This document shows positions 8,351 to 16,839 of a DNA stretch of 64,000 bases, piece after piece (position 1 is the first letter of the stretch; every line of letters starts with the position of its first letter). The notes beneath the pieces were generated by a model, which was not told the DNA's origin, ran no database searches, and saw only the letters and a list, made by a program, of their open reading frames with translations. Origin of the DNA: Bacteroidota bacterium. Lineage in GTDB: Bacteria; Bacteroidota; Ignavibacteria; Ignavibacteriales; Melioribacteraceae. The stretch lies in the NCBI GenBank assembly GCA_023381535.1, contig JAMCSN010000277.1:52332-116331 (forward strand), written 5' to 3'. Both the position numbers and the translations under genes were made by a program.

Positions 8351-9694
8351 TTAGAATGCAACCCAGCATAAAACATACAGCGTATTATTGTCTGAAGCAT
8401 TCCTTCCTGCACCATCATAGTTTGTGCTGTCACCGTTAAATTTATTATAAGCAACATATTGAAGAGTTAATTTCGTATTCAGCCAGGGTAGGTAATTGAA
8501 CTCTGCGATAAATCCGTTGCTGTCCGGCAGTCCTTTCAGACTTCCTGTAACACCGGCAGGCGCGTATAAAATTGCATCGCCGTCGCCGCTCAGGTCAAAG
8601 TAGCCGAGCGAGAATCCAATTTGTGAATGCAAATAATAATTTCCTACAACTTGAAACGAATTTAGTTTTCCCGAGGTGTTGAATGCACTTCCGTTTGCAA
8701 CCGATGCATCCAAAGTGCGGGATTCATGAATATAAGAGCCATGTGCGGTAAACATATTATCACCAACAGCTTTTTCAATGTTTACATCGAAACCTAGATC
8801 CGAATATTGATCGGTCAAACCGGTAATACCTGTTGGATACATCGTTGCAGAAATTCCAAACGTACCCAGTTCCAAATAAAAATCATCAAATTGTTTTTGT
8901 AAAGCAACACGCCAGTATGGAGCTAATGATTTCAATACTCCTGCTGAAGTGCTGTCTGGAGGATTAGGACTTCCTTGTTGTGCAGACTTATATAAACTTA
9001 TTTCTGTGTAAAGAAGATTGTTCCAAAAGCTATATAAACCGATACCTGCAACGCTTTGCGCCAAGCCGCCTTCAATCAATGTTGCTGCCGATGGAGTTGG
9101 AGAAGTTGAAGATGCTGCGTACGGTTGTCTCCATGCCGGTGTGCTGTTCCATAAATCTTGAACGGACGGATTGTTATTTAAGGTTACACCGTAAGTAAAC
9201 GGCTGCTCTGCCAATTCGGTTTGATCTGCATATCTAATGTCCGTGTTGTCCAGACCAAATGATCCGTCTTGATCGCTGTAAGTCATTTGGATGAAGGCAC
9301 CGATCTTTGGCGTAAGTGAACCGGCAACAAATAAACTAAGTTGTTGCGGAAACGAGAAATTATCGTTCTGTGTTCCCGGCTGCTCTTTGCTTTTGTATGT
9401 ATATGATGCTTGAAGCATTGCTGAGAATGGTGAAGTCTTTACGAGATTCAGAATTGTATTGTCGCTATCTGCCGGTGCCAGCGCCTGCACAGTTGGAATA
9501 CCAATCATGGTATAACCGTTCAACTTAAATTGTCTTCCGAAAGCGGTTAGCTCTGGAAAAATAGTATGACATGTATTACAAGACATTCCTGTTTGGCGTG
9601 CAAAACTTGGTATTGCCCAAGAATTATCAGTTAATGCGAGAACAAGAAATATTGTTAAGGCAAGACTTACCTTGCTAAGAATATTGTTTTTCAT
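8351..9694 (-). CDS. Monoheme cytochrome c fused to an outer-membrane porin-like domain (Cyc2-like)
   Basis: 447-aa exported protein. It has a signal peptide (residues 1-27, ending ...NSWA), then at once one heme c site, CNTCH, in the context FARQTGMSCNTCH. An 'ELTAFGRQFKLNGYT' segment follows. The remaining 380 residues have alternating hydrophobic/polar strands, many aromatic residues and a C-terminal aromatic residue (...CWVAF), as expected for an outer-membrane beta-barrel. This one-heme-plus-barrel layout and the ARQT...CxxCH...FGRxFK pattern resemble Cyc2-type cytochrome-porins of extracellular Fe(II) oxidation. A broader family of unknown role shares the same N-terminus, so the substrate is uncertain. 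It follows the small cytochrome c gene by 15 bases, with an AGGAG site. Confidence 0.75.
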   Translation of the reverse strand: MKNNILSKVSLALTIFLVLALTDNSWAIPSFARQTGMSCNTCHTIFPELTAFGRQFKLNGYTMIGIPTVQALAPADSDNTILNLVKTSPFSAMLQASYTYKSKEQPGTQNDNFSFPQQLSLFVAGSLTPKIGAFIQMTYSDQDGSFGLDNTDIRYADQTELAEQPFTYGVTLNNNPSVQDLWNSTPAWRQPYAASSTSPTPSAATLIEGGLAQSVAGIGLYSFWNNLLYTEISLYKSAQQGSPNPPDSTSAGVLKSLAPYWRVALQKQFDDFYLELGTFGISATMYPTGITGLTDQYSDLGFDVNIEKAVGDNMFTAHGSYIHESRTLDASVANGSAFNTSGKLNSFQVVGNYYLHSQIGFSLGYFDLSGDGDAILYAPAGVTGSLKGLPDSNGFIAEFNYLPWLNTKLTLQYVAYNKFNGDSTNYDGAGRNASDNNTLYVLCWVAF

Positions 9695-9709
9695 GATTCA
9701 CTCCTTTGT

Positions 9710-10162
9710 TTATTTTTTTCTTAATTCACGAATGTAGTTCACCAACGACCATCTCTGCTTTTCATTTAAAGTTTGTTGCCATGAAAGCATTGGTGGCTTG
9801 CCAGTGGTGATCTTCCAATACAAAGCACCGTCCGGCTGTTCTTGAACTTGTTTCGATGTAAGATTTTTTGGTTTTGGATTTAATGTTGCGGCAGAAGGAC
9901 CATTGCCTTCACCTTTATCGCCGTGACAAGTAACGCAATTTGTATTGAATAATATTTTGCCATCCTTGGTTGCTTTAGCATTTCCGGCTAAAGGATTTTT
10001 TAGCTTTTCGACGTATTTAGGTGCTACCCAATTTGAACCTCCCGACTGATACGTGGTATATAAAGTTGTTTCAGATTTATGATTCTCTCCCTTTGCCGTC
10101 AACAAACTCGCCGATGCAAACAAAGCAACGAACGAGATTTTTATTACAATATTAGGTTTCAT
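9710..10162 (-). CDS. Periplasmic class I cytochrome c, monoheme
   Basis: 150-aa exported electron carrier. The N-terminal 23 residues form a signal peptide. The mature protein has one heme c motif, CVTCH, followed by GDKGEGNGPSA, typical of class I cytochrome c. The distal Met ligand is probably in the PPMLSW segment, and the C-terminal helix 'QRWSLVNYIREL' is conserved in the family. The gene has a very strong AGGAGG site and is the first of a two-gene operon with the cytochrome-porin protein. It is well placed to receive or deliver electrons between the outer-membrane conduit and periplasmic or inner-membrane partners (inference from context). Confidence 0.88.
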   Translation of the reverse strand: MKPNIVIKISFVALFASASLLTAKGENHKSETTLYTTYQSGGSNWVAPKYVEKLKNPLAGNAKATKDGKILFNTNCVTCHGDKGEGNGPSAATLNPKPKNLTSKQVQEQPDGALYWKITTGKPPMLSWQQTLNEKQRWSLVNYIRELRKK

Positions 10163-10256
10163 TATTTCCTCCTGGAATAAAATGAATTATAGTTTTTTCC
10201 TTGAACGGAAAATTTTGCTAAATGTTGTTAGTTGGATTTGTCCTGAGTCTTGGTTC

Positions 10257-10661
10257 TCAGATAAGAATGGATCTAAGTCGGATCGTTTTTTCGTGAGCGG
10301 TAAAACTATTTGTAATATAATTGGAAGATTCCAAGTTGCATGAAGCTAATGCTGCATCCAAACAATCTATCGCCTGATGAATGTTTGCAGCGTTAAACAT
10401 CTTATAAACTTTATGAATGTCGCCGTAATCGATAATATCTTCGTTAGCAGTTGTCGAATCTGCCAATGCAATGAAATGATGTGCGAAGTTAAACTCGTCG
10501 GATGAGTTATCTGTATTCACGCACTGATTTTTAGAGGCGAGGTTATAGTCGGTCGTATGACAGCTAACGAAGTATCTTGTTGCCACGAGTAATGACAAAA
10601 CTATCAGTAAAGTTATTGCTGGTAGAATGCCCGACCGTGAGTTAATTGAATACCTATCCAT
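10257..10661 (-). CDS. Hypothetical membrane-anchored protein upstream of the cytochrome operon
   Basis: 134-aa open frame of unknown function. Residues 11-32 form one hydrophobic segment, so the rest (about 100 residues, with several Cys and many Asn/Asp) would be periplasmic. No CxxCH heme motif is present. The start at 10661 has only a weak ribosome-binding site. It lies on the same strand and 94 bases upstream of the two cytochrome genes, so it may belong to their operon. The composition is less convincing than that of its neighbours, and it could be a lineage-specific or spurious gene. Confidence 0.5.
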   Translation of the reverse strand: MDRYSINSRSGILPAITLLIVLSLLVATRYFVSCHTTDYNLASKNQCVNTDNSSDEFNFAHHFIALADSTTANEDIIDYGDIHKVYKMFNAANIHQAIDCLDAALASCNLESSNYITNSFTAHEKTIRLRSILI

Positions 10662-10903
10662 CTTAAAATATTCGACTAAATTCTGTTTTCAAATATATTC
10701 CTTTCTACTATAGTTATTCAAAAGATTCGAGTAAATGTTCCAATTGTAAAGATTTTTTAATCTATTCAGAGTGCCGAATAAATATCGACCTCATGCCAAT
10801 CAGAAATTAACGGTCAGATGTTGAGCGCATTCCTAAATTCGTTCATAGAATCACAACATGCATTTCCGTAATTTTACATACAAGAAAATATTTGGAGGCA
10901 GCT

Positions 10904-12226
10904 GTGGCAAACGATGTGACAACAAAAAAGAAAAATTCCGTGGATGATACGAAATACTCGATGGACACACATTTGATTTACGGTAAGGACGTCAGCGACA
11001 AATGGGATTATTCGCACCATGTTACGGCTCCGATTTCATCATCCACAACATTCAGACTCGATTCGGTAGAAAGGGGAGCGCAAGGATTCATGCAGTTTGC
11101 AAATACGGAAGAGTTTGGCAACCAAGCTCCGATTTTCATTTATGACCGTCTTGGCGAACCAAACAAAGATATGCTAGAAGAGAATTTGGCTTACGTTGAA
11201 AAGGGTGAGATGGCGGTTAGCTTTGCAACCGGGATGGGCGCAATTGCTTCAGTGCTGGGGGTTCTTACTACAACCGGCGACGAAATAATTACTCATAACA
11301 CGCTTTATGGATGTACACTTTCGCTTTTCACAAATTGGTATCCTCGCTATAATATTAAATGGGTTCCTATCGATTTAACGAATATGGATAACATTTACAA
11401 AGCTCTAACTTCAAAAACACGCGTGATTTATTTTGAGTCGCCGGCAAATCCCAACATTCAGATAATCGACATCAAGGCAGTGCGGGAAGTTGTAGATGAG
11501 ATTAACAAAGACAGAAGCGAGCAAAATAAGATTTACATTGTCATCGATAATACTTTTGCAACGCCTTTCTGTCAGCGACCGATTGAACTTGGCGCTGATT
11601 TTGTCGTTCACTCTCTAACAAAGGGTATCGGCGGATTTGGTACGGACATGGGCGGAGTGGTAATCGGAAAGAAAAAATTTCGTGATCTGATATTGCTCTA
11701 CCGCAAAGATTTCGGCGCTGTTCTGAACACGAAAAGCGCATGGGCAATTTTAACGTATGGTTTACCGACACTTGCATTGCGCCAGCGGCATCAAATTAAA
11801 TCGGCAATGCGCATTGCAGAATTTTTAAATGCTCATCCGAAAATTGCATTTGTGAATTATCCTGGATTATCGAACTTTAAATATTATGAAATCGCCAAGA
11901 AACAGATGATCGATTTCAACGGCAACTTTGCACCGGGCAGCATGATCTACTTTGTATTGAAGGGAGGAACTCCCGCCGAGAGCAAAGAATACGGAAGACG
12001 TTTCATGGATTACGCCGCAGATCATGCTTATACGATGACGCTTGCCGTTAGTCTTGGTCACACAAGAACATTGATTGAGCATCCCGCATCGATGACTCAC
12101 TCTGTTGTTCCGCCGGAAAAATTGGAGGAGCGCGGAATCGATCCGGGCGGAATCAGACTTGCGATTGGGCTGGAAAATCCGGACGATATTTTGTTCGACC
12201 TTGACGAATGTTTAAAAGTAATCTAA
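10904..12226 (+). CDS. Cys/Met metabolism PLP enzyme (methionine gamma-lyase / cystathionine gamma-synthase type)
   Basis: Fold-type I PLP enzyme of about 440 aa acting on sulfur amino acids. The PLP lysine lies in HSLTKGIGGFGTD, and the upstream ESPANPNIQI and VIDNTFATP segments are family signatures. A late 'SLGHTRTLIEHPASMTH' matches the substrate-binding end. I take GTG 10904 as the start, since GGAGG (10894-10898) lies 5 bases before it; an in-frame TTG at 10892 overlaps that Shine-Dalgarno and is unlikely. The N-terminus is some 20 residues longer than in classical MetB. Whether it is a gamma-lyase or a gamma-synthase cannot be settled by eye. A MITE-like element starts 10 bases after its stop. 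Confidence 0.87.
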   Translation: MANDVTTKKKNSVDDTKYSMDTHLIYGKDVSDKWDYSHHVTAPISSSTTFRLDSVERGAQGFMQFANTEEFGNQAPIFIYDRLGEPNKDMLEENLAYVEKGEMAVSFATGMGAIASVLGVLTTTGDEIITHNTLYGCTLSLFTNWYPRYNIKWVPIDLTNMDNIYKALTSKTRVIYFESPANPNIQIIDIKAVREVVDEINKDRSEQNKIYIVIDNTFATPFCQRPIELGADFVVHSLTKGIGGFGTDMGGVVIGKKKFRDLILLYRKDFGAVLNTKSAWAILTYGLPTLALRQRHQIKSAMRIAEFLNAHPKIAFVNYPGLSNFKYYEIAKKQMIDFNGNFAPGSMIYFVLKGGTPAESKEYGRRFMDYAADHAYTMTLAVSLGHTRTLIEHPASMTHSVVPPEKLEERGIDPGGIRLAIGLENPDDILFDLDECLKVI

Positions 12227-12236
12227 TCTGACGCTG

Positions 12237-12342
12237 GAGGCTGTCTCAAAAGTAATTAATTTTGAAAATAGAACGCTGATAACACAGATTTAAAATGATT
12301 TTCGCAGATACACTTTTGAAAAATTACTATTGAGACAGTCTC
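12237..12342. mobile_element. MITE-like element, about 106 bp
   Basis: Two imperfect terminal inverted repeats of about 22 bases flank a short non-coding core: GAGRCTGTCTCAAWAGTAATT at 12237-12257 and its complement at 12322-12342. The CTGTCTCAA-type end is what non-autonomous derivatives of DDE insertion sequences carry. No transposase gene is in the window. The core includes a 'gaacgctgataacacagatt' stretch like intergenic repeats of this group of bacteria. Its right end lies 23 bases before the next gene. Confidence 0.7.
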
Positions 12343-12365
12343 TATGCATTTCAGAAAATCCAACT

Positions 12366-13106
12366 ATGCAGATAATAAAAAGTGCACTTCTTAATAAATA
12401 TCCGGAATTGATTTTTGGTCTTTCAACAAAGATTGGTCTGGAAAGAACAGCGCCGTACTTTTTTAACATGTCGCTCACCGTTGGGGATGATATTGAAACG
12501 GTTAAACAAAATCGAGATGCTTTCTTCAAAGAGATCGGTTTGAATTCGTCACAGATAGCTCTTCAAAAACAAATTCATTCAGACATAATTACAGTGGTGA
12601 ATGAAGCCGGGTTAATTGGCGAGAGCGACGCGATGGTAACTACTAAACCGGGAATCGGGCTTGCAATTTCTACGGCTGACTGCACACCAATTTTTATTTA
12701 TGATAGAGGGAATCATTTAATCGCCGCAGTTCACTCCGGCTGGAGAGGCACAACAAAAAGAATATTGGAAAAAACATTGATTCGGCTGAAGGAAGAATAT
12801 AATTCTCGAGCTGACGATTTAATTGTTTATATCGGCCCGTCTATTTCGCAGAAGAACTATGAGGTTGGTAAAGAAGTTGCGCAGCAGTTTGATAAAAAAT
12901 ATCTTCGTTACGAAAACAATAAGATATATTTGGATGTTGCAAGTGCGAATCTGGATATGATTTATAATTTCGGAGTTCCAACAAACCAAGTTGAGCAATC
13001 GCCGCTTTGTTCGTTTGAAGAAAAAAATCTGCTTCATTCTTACCGCCGCGACGGAAAACTTTCCGGTCGTTCGCTTGGAATTATTGCTCTAAAGGTGAAC
13101 AGTTGA
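12366..13106 (+). CDS. pgeF: YfiH/PgeF-family multicopper-like enzyme (laccase domain, purine nucleoside phosphorylase)
   Basis: Single-domain member of the YfiH/LACC1 family, 246 aa from ATG 12366. Members cleave purine nucleosides and have been described as polyphenol oxidases and as peptidoglycan editing factors. The three metal/active-site residues are visible: His in 'LQKQIHSDI', Cys in STADCTPIF and His in AVHSGWRGT. A start 36 bases upstream would lie in the right end of the MITE-like element, so I reject it. The C-terminus 'SYRRDGKLSGRSLGIIAL' is typical. The gene overlaps the following transporter gene by 4 bases. Confidence 0.88.
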   Translation: MQIIKSALLNKYPELIFGLSTKIGLERTAPYFFNMSLTVGDDIETVKQNRDAFFKEIGLNSSQIALQKQIHSDIITVVNEAGLIGESDAMVTTKPGIGLAISTADCTPIFIYDRGNHLIAAVHSGWRGTTKRILEKTLIRLKEEYNSRADDLIVYIGPSISQKNYEVGKEVAQQFDKKYLRYENNKIYLDVASANLDMIYNFGVPTNQVEQSPLCSFEEKNLLHSYRRDGKLSGRSLGIIALKVNS

Positions 13107-14020
13107 AAAACGAAAGCCTAAAAGTTTTTAGCGGATACATCCTTATTTGTTTGATCTGGGGTTCAACGTGGATGGCAATTAGAATTGGTCTGGATTCTCT
13201 CACGCCGATTTTTTCAGCCGGACTTAGATTTTCATCGGCTGCAATTTTTGTTTTTCTTATGATGAAGTTTCGAAAAATCACGCTGCAGAAAGATTCGCAT
13301 TCGATCAAGCTCTATCTTATCCTTGGAGTCTTTTCATTTATAATTCCTTACGGATTGGTTTACTGGGGTGAACAATTTATTCCATCCGGATTAACTTCAA
13401 TTATTTTTGCTGTTATGCCGTTTTTTGTAATTCTATTTTCACGAATATTTATGCCGGAGTCTGCAATCAGCAGAAACCAAATATTAGGTTCGGTAATCGG
13501 CTTCGGAGGAATCGTAATAATATTTTCAGAAAATCTTGTCATGAATGTTCCCGGTTACTTGCTCGGCATGCTTGCAGTCTTGCTTAGCTCGTCAATTCAA
13601 GGTTGGATTGCTGTACATTTGAAAAAGCACGGCGGCAAATTGGACCCTCTCGCAATGAATTTTGTTCCGCTCGTCATTGCCGGAATCTGCATGACTGTTC
13701 TCGGTTTGATTTTCGAAGATCGGACGAACTGGCTATTCAATGCTAATGCAATCGGTTCGATTTTCTATTTAGGATTTTTCGGAACAAGCATTGCATTTAC
13801 AACTTATTACTGGCTGATGAAAAAAATTAATGTTGTTCTCCTTTCTCTTTCAACATTGATAACGCCGATCATTGCAGTTCTAATCGGCTGGCTGATTCTT
13901 GACGAGAAATTCAGTCTTCGAGAGTTGTTCGGAAGTGTTTTGGTGCTAATTGGAATTTTATTTGCTAACTTTACCAAAGTTAAAAATTATTTCACAACAA
14001 GAAAAATTTTTACGGCTTAG
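13103..14020 (+). CDS. EamA/DMT-family transporter
   Basis: 305-aa drug/metabolite transporter-superfamily protein with two EamA repeats (about residues 8-140 and 155-292) and roughly ten hydrophobic helices. The first helix carries the recurrent 'IWGSTWMAIRIGL' motif (WGSxF/W). The second repeat ends with a typical 'PIIAVLIGWLILDEKFS' stretch. It starts with TTG within the stop of pgeF (TTGA overlap), which suggests coupling. The substrate is unknown; neighbours in folate and nucleotide metabolism give only weak hints. It abuts folB with no spacer. Confidence 0.88.
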   Translation: MKNESLKVFSGYILICLIWGSTWMAIRIGLDSLTPIFSAGLRFSSAAIFVFLMMKFRKITLQKDSHSIKLYLILGVFSFIIPYGLVYWGEQFIPSGLTSIIFAVMPFFVILFSRIFMPESAISRNQILGSVIGFGGIVIIFSENLVMNVPGYLLGMLAVLLSSSIQGWIAVHLKKHGGKLDPLAMNFVPLVIAGICMTVLGLIFEDRTNWLFNANAIGSIFYLGFFGTSIAFTTYYWLMKKINVVLLSLSTLITPIIAVLIGWLILDEKFSLRELFGSVLVLIGILFANFTKVKNYFTTRKIFTA

Positions 14021-14389
14021 ATGACCAACGTAATTAGAATCAAGAACGCATCGTTTTACGCTTATCACGGCGCACTTCAGGAAGAACAAAACATGGGCGG
14101 CAGATTTGAAGCCGACGTTGATATCTATACGGATTTTTCCGAAGCCGCGAAGAAAGATAACCTCAAACTTGCGATCAACTACGAAGATGTTTACAAGTAT
14201 ATCAATAAATTGATTCATGAAAAGAAATATTATCTTATCGAAACTTTGGCTACCGTTATCGCCGATGCGCTGTTGGAGAAATATACCGGTATCCAAAAAA
14301 TTGCAGTGAGAGTAAGAAAACATCACGCGCCGGTCGGCGGTGTAATCGATTGGGTGGAAGCGGAAGTAATCAAAGAAAATGGCAAGTGA
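14021..14389 (+). CDS. folB: Dihydroneopterin aldolase
   Basis: Converts 7,8-dihydroneopterin to 6-hydroxymethyl-dihydropterin and glycolaldehyde in folate synthesis. The 122-aa length is standard. Diagnostic stretches are 'RIKNASFYAYHGALQEE' (Y/HG substrate region), 'INYEDVYKYI' (with the catalytic Glu environment) and the C-terminal RKHHAPVGG. The ATG directly follows the stop of the EamA gene, and the 3' end overlaps folK by 11 bases. The folB-folK order gives consecutive pathway steps. Confidence 0.95.
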   Translation: MTNVIRIKNASFYAYHGALQEEQNMGGRFEADVDIYTDFSEAAKKDNLKLAINYEDVYKYINKLIHEKKYYLIETLATVIADALLEKYTGIQKIAVRVRKHHAPVGGVIDWVEAEVIKENGK

Positions 14390-14879
14390 TATTTTTTTAG
14401 GAATCGGTTCCAACAAAGGAGATAAGCACAATTTTATTTTGCAAGCAGTTGATTTGATTGATAAGAATACAAAGTGTAGTGTAACAAAATGTTCTTCAAT
14501 TTATGAAACGACTCCTTACGGAGATGTTGAGCAAGAAAATTTTTTAAACGCGGTTGTTAGTGTAGAGAGTTCTTATACACCGGAAGAATTGTTCGGCTAT
14601 GTGAAATCGGTTGAAACTTCACTTGGCAGAAAATCAACGCTTAGATGGGGACCGCGCGAGATAGATATTGATATTCTTTTTTATAATAGCTTAATTTATA
14701 ATAGTGATGATTTGGTTATCCCGCATCCCGAAGCTGTGAAAAGAGATTTTGTTATTGTGCCGATGATAGAAATTGCACCGGATTTCGTTCACCCGGTTCT
14801 TCGGATTAAAATGAAAGATTTTCATTTACCCAAAATTGAGTCGCACATAATTGGCAGAACAAATTTCCGGATAAGTTAA
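14379..14879 (+). CDS. folK: 2-amino-4-hydroxy-6-hydroxymethyldihydropteridine pyrophosphokinase
   Basis: HPPK transfers pyrophosphate from ATP to 6-hydroxymethyl-dihydropterin, the step after FolB. The 166-aa product begins with FLGIGSNKGDK (pterin/ATP-binding start) and carries RWGPREIDIDILFYN, the HPPK signature with the Mg-binding Asp pair. It ends with the 'PHPEAVKRDFVIVPM' segment. It overlaps folB by 11 bases and abuts the kinase gene, so the run is one operon. Confidence 0.95.
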   Translation: MASDIFLGIGSNKGDKHNFILQAVDLIDKNTKCSVTKCSSIYETTPYGDVEQENFLNAVVSVESSYTPEELFGYVKSVETSLGRKSTLRWGPREIDIDILFYNSLIYNSDDLVIPHPEAVKRDFVIVPMIEIAPDFVHPVLRIKMKDFHLPKIESHIIGRTNFRIS

Positions 14880-15524
14880 ATGGCTGAATTGAGATACATA
14901 GCAATAGAAGGAGTTATCGGAGCCGGGAAATCTTCTTTGGCTAGCAGAATTTCCGAAAAGCTTTCTTCCAACTTGATTCTCGAACAGTTTGAAGAAAATC
15001 CGTTCCTCGAAAAATTTTACAGCGATAGAAAACGCTATGCGTTCCAGACGCAAATGTTTTTCCTTATCAACCGCTACAAACAACAGCAGCAATTAAGTCA
15101 ACAAGAGCTTTTCTCAAAGTATATCGTTTCGGATTACATCTTCGAAAAGGATAAAATTTTTGCCTACCTGAATCTTTCGGGCGAAGAACTTAAACTGTAT
15201 GAAAATATTTTTCCTCTTCTCGAAAGAGAAATTCCCAAACCGGATTTGGTAATTTTTCTGCAGGCGGGCATCGACCGGCTGATGGCAAACATAAAATCGC
15301 GCGGAAGACAATTCGAAAAAAATTTAACGCGCGCGTATTTAACCGAACTTTCCGAAGCGTACAACAATTTCTTTTTCAAATACAGCACTACTCCATTACT
15401 AATCGTTAATACAACGGATATAGATTTCGTGAATAGAGACGAAGATTTTGAGGAGCTTTACGCGCAAATTTTTAGAGAGGACAGGGGCTTCATTGAATAT
15501 TTGAACCCCGAACCAAAAGGATAA
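14880..15524 (+). CDS. Deoxynucleoside kinase (dAdo/dGuo kinase family)
   Basis: 214-aa P-loop kinase of the dNK family that salvages deoxynucleosides to monophosphates. The Walker A motif is EGVIGAGKSSLA near residue 8. A 'QTQMFFLINRYKQQQQ' helix and a 'SDYIFEKDKIFA' (ERS/DR-like) segment follow. The lid with Arg residues is at 'IKSRGRQFEKNLT' near residue 140. These match bacterial dGK/dAK-like enzymes; which base it prefers cannot be told. It starts directly after the folK stop. Confidence 0.88.
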   Translation: MAELRYIAIEGVIGAGKSSLASRISEKLSSNLILEQFEENPFLEKFYSDRKRYAFQTQMFFLINRYKQQQQLSQQELFSKYIVSDYIFEKDKIFAYLNLSGEELKLYENIFPLLEREIPKPDLVIFLQAGIDRLMANIKSRGRQFEKNLTRAYLTELSEAYNNFFFKYSTTPLLIVNTTDIDFVNRDEDFEELYAQIFREDRGFIEYLNPEPKG

Positions 15525-15526
15525 CG

Positions 15527-15748
15527 ATGAGTTTAATCAGATTAATTTTCTGGGGGATAATTGTTTACCTGGTCGTGAAATTTTTCAAAGGTGTTTTTAA
15601 CATCTCGACTGCTTACAATAAAAAAAGTATGCAGAAAGAAACGCCGGTTAAACAATCAAAATATTTGGTTAAGAAAGAAGATGTAATCGAAGCACATTTC
15701 GAAGAAATAAAAACACAAAAGACCGATAATTCAAAAGATAATTCTTAA
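15527..15748 (+). CDS. Small single-span membrane protein (DUF4834-like)
   Basis: 73-aa protein with one N-terminal hydrophobic helix (residues 3-24) and a charged Lys/Glu-rich cytoplasmic tail. It resembles the small DUF4834-type proteins found in Bacteroidota, although I could not check that. It sits 2 bases after the deoxynucleoside kinase, and its stop overlaps the ATG of the glycosyltransferase gene (TAATG), so it is clearly translated as part of the run. The function is unknown. Confidence 0.75.
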   Translation: MSLIRLIFWGIIVYLVVKFFKGVFNISTAYNKKSMQKETPVKQSKYLVKKEDVIEAHFEEIKTQKTDNSKDNS

Positions 15749-16839
15749 TGTCATCAAGAGATTTTTTCAGAAAGTCCGCATCCAGCATTCTCAAAGAATT
15801 TCTATTTGCCGTCCCGCAAAGTTTAGATTCAATTAGTTCAGCGAAAAATGTTTTGGTAATCCGGCAGCACAATCAATTTGGGGATATGCTTGCGAGCGTT
15901 TCACTATTCCGTGCAATTAAAGAATCGCTGCACGGAGTTAGGACTACCTTGCTTGCCAGCCCGGAAAATTATTATGCTGTAATACAGAACCAATTCATTG
16001 ACGAACTGTTTGTTTTCGAAAAGAAAAAATTGATCAATCCGGAATACTATCTTCGATTGAAAAGTTTGCTCAAATGCGAGTATGATCTTGCCATTGTACC
16101 GGCGACTGTTGCTGTCTCGGCAACAAGTAATATACTTGCCGGTTTGTCTAAAGCTAAAATTAAGATTGGACCGAGATCTCTGAACGGCAAAATTAATGAG
16201 AACGCTTTTGTTTTCACTCATGCAATAGATTTGAACTGGAAGAAATGTCCCGATGCTCACGTTTCGGATTTTATTTTGGATATAGTCCGGCCGTTTGGAA
16301 TCAGAACGAAAAATTACGGGTCAAGTATATCTTTCAATGATGAAGATAAACAGTTTGCGAATTCGTTTTTGAAAACATTGCACGGCGATGGAAAACTTGT
16401 AATCGGTTTTCATGTTGGGGCTGGCAAATGTCAGAACAAATGGTCGCTGGAAAAATTTGCCGAACTGATCGAGCGGATGAAAAGAGAAATTAATTTCGTC
16501 TTCTATTTTACGGGAAGTCGTGCAGACAATGACGAGATTAATTTTATTAGAAAACATTTCGGTTCGCAACCGGGATATTTTTTAGATAACACCGTGCCCC
16601 AGCTTGCGGCTCTGATCTCGCGTTCAGATCTGTTCATCACAAACGATACCGGCGTGATGCACGTAGCCGGCGCCACCGAAGTACCGCAAATTTCATTGTT
16701 CGGTCCGACGAATCCTTTCAATTGGGCGCCGGTCGGTCATACAAAATATTTTTTGCGTAAATCGGAATTGATAGACGATATTTCGGTTGACGATGTTTAT
16801 GATCTTGTGAAATATATTTTAGAAAAACGTTATAAGTAA
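15748..16839 (+). CDS. Glycosyltransferase family 9 (heptosyltransferase-like)
   Basis: 363-aa GT9-family enzyme, a family that adds ADP-heptose to lipopolysaccharide core. The N-terminal Rossmann half begins 'NVLVIRQHNQFGDMLASV' (family: RxxxxGDxL). The C-terminal half has 'KLVIGFHVGAGKCQNKW' and FITNDTGVMHVAGA, the donor-binding D-T-G-x-x-H-x-A motif, followed by 'LFGPTNPFNWAP'. It is translationally coupled on both sides (TAATG overlaps). It probably acts at the cytoplasmic face of the inner membrane. The acceptor is unknown. Confidence 0.9.
   Translation: MSSRDFFRKSASSILKEFLFAVPQSLDSISSAKNVLVIRQHNQFGDMLASVSLFRAIKESLHGVRTTLLASPENYYAVIQNQFIDELFVFEKKKLINPEYYLRLKSLLKCEYDLAIVPATVAVSATSNILAGLSKAKIKIGPRSLNGKINENAFVFTHAIDLNWKKCPDAHVSDFILDIVRPFGIRTKNYGSSISFNDEDKQFANSFLKTLHGDGKLVIGFHVGAGKCQNKWSLEKFAELIERMKREINFVFYFTGSRADNDEINFIRKHFGSQPGYFLDNTVPQLAALISRSDLFITNDTGVMHVAGATEVPQISLFGPTNPFNWAPVGHTKYFLRKSELIDDISVDDVYDLVKYILEKRYK

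Noticed and set aside
10892..10903. TTG 10892 as start of the Cys/Met PLP enzyme
   Set aside because: It overlaps the GGAGG that is ideally spaced for GTG 10904.
10662..10903. SAM or other riboswitch before the Cys/Met enzyme
   Set aside because: I found no paired helices or conserved core of known sulfur-responsive riboswitches in this stretch.
12330..12365. Upstream in-frame TTG start for pgeF
   Set aside because: The added 12 residues are encoded by the right end of the MITE-like element and have no family support.
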